From the NCBI GenBank assembly GCA_030068075.1, contig CM057844.1, positions 18,212,001-18,276,000 on the forward strand: 64,000 nucleotides of DNA, read 5' to 3'. Origin of the DNA: Paguma larvata. Taxonomy: Eukaryota > Chordata > Mammalia > Carnivora > Viverridae. Under the pieces are notes generated by a model. The model worked only from the letters and a program-made list of their open reading frames with translations, was not told the origin of the DNA and made no database searches. This document shows positions 63,487 through 64,000 of the stretch, one piece after another (positions within the stretch are counted from its first letter, which is position 1; every line of letters starts with the position of its first letter). Position numbers and translations under genes: made by a program.

Positions 63487-64000
63487 CTTTAAAAATGTTT
63501 TCCTCCTAAATGTTTTTTTTAAATCTCATCTTAATGGGACGTTTCTGCAGATTTGTTTCCATCATGGCCTAGATAGTAAGGAACAATCTGAGCAGCAGAA
63601 AAGAAAATCGAAGGATTCTGATCTAGGTTGCTATGGCAACATTGCTATTTTGAATACGACTGTTTACTTCGGCAGAGTTAAGTTAAATGCGAGCAGCTAA
63701 TTAAGGCGAGGCTTGAAACTTTAACCTTAACCTTCACTGTAAGAAAAGAAAAATAAGCACTTTAAAAATGATGCTTGAAGTGTTGCTGGAGACATTTTTA
63801 GCAGCAGGACCATCTCCCTTTGCTGTGGAAGCAGCAAACGGGTTTTTTCCTTGAAGAAGAACAGGGGCCTACTCACAGTCTGTCCAAATCCACAAAGTCA
63901 GTATTTCCTAATTTGAAGACATAAAGAGGAACATCATCCTATCAAAACTGAGCCAGTTCCAGTGTTGACATCAGCAGACTTTCTGAGATGGTGATAGGCA
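63487..64000. other. SHLD1 intron, unassigned
   Basis: No gene, exon or named repeat recognised up to the window end. Confidence 0.5.

Larger units (their letters stand above)
51039..64000 (-). other. SHLD1 intron upstream of the last exon (to window end)
   Basis: No sequence resembling the N-terminal half of SHLD1 is visible in any frame on the minus strand here. The interval is filled with SINEs, an MLT1 LTR, an L2, L1 tails and a solo retroviral LTR. That it is all SHLD1 intron is inferred from the human gene structure. Confidence 0.75.

Overview
This is a mammalian nuclear DNA window, almost certainly from a carnivore and most likely a felid. The main evidence is about forty copies of the carnivore tRNA-Lys-derived SINE (head near gcgcctgggtggctcagt, CT-rich middle, AATAAATAAACATT plus A tail), together with carnivore-type L1 3' ends. 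Species and chromosome are inferred. In human, CHGB and SHLD1 are neighbours on 20p12.3, so the window should be the syntenic block.

Two genes can be supported, both on the minus strand. CHGB (chromogranin B, secretogranin-1) is complete: five coding exons from ATG at 22612-22614 to TGA at 9913-9915, with splice sites that join in phase to give a 669-residue prepropeptide. Its promoter lies in a CpG-rich patch (about 22480-22960) with a perfect cAMP response element, a GC box and a TATA-like box. About 28 kb further upstream on the same strand is the last coding exon of SHLD1 (shieldin complex subunit 1), 50596-51038. Its other exons are not recognisable and should lie beyond 64000.

Layout: 1-9.6 kb is the CHGB 3' flank, dominated by a nested L1 complex (2.3-6.3 kb), an L2, an MLT1 LTR, SINEs and a TG microsatellite. 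9.6-22.7 kb is CHGB. 22.7-50.6 kb is intergenic: L2, MLT1, MER20, MIRs, L1 pieces, SINEs, several microsatellites and a CpG-rich, TATA-containing patch near 49.2-49.6 kb. 51.04-64 kb is SHLD1 intron with an MLT1 LTR, dense SINEs and, at 62664-63480, a solo LTR of an endogenous retrovirus that has received two SINE insertions.

Functionally the two genes are unrelated neighbours. CHGB is a cargo and granulogenic protein of dense-core secretory vesicles; SHLD1 acts in 53BP1-dependent protection of DNA double-strand breaks from resection. I found no previously undescribed gene system. The points most worth checking are structural: templated patches inside an AT microsatellite, a SINE with a twin-priming-like inversion, an inverted SINE dimer, a tail-only SINE with a perfect target duplication, and a change in the CHGB GAWK peptide that creates a consensus splice donor inside exon 4.
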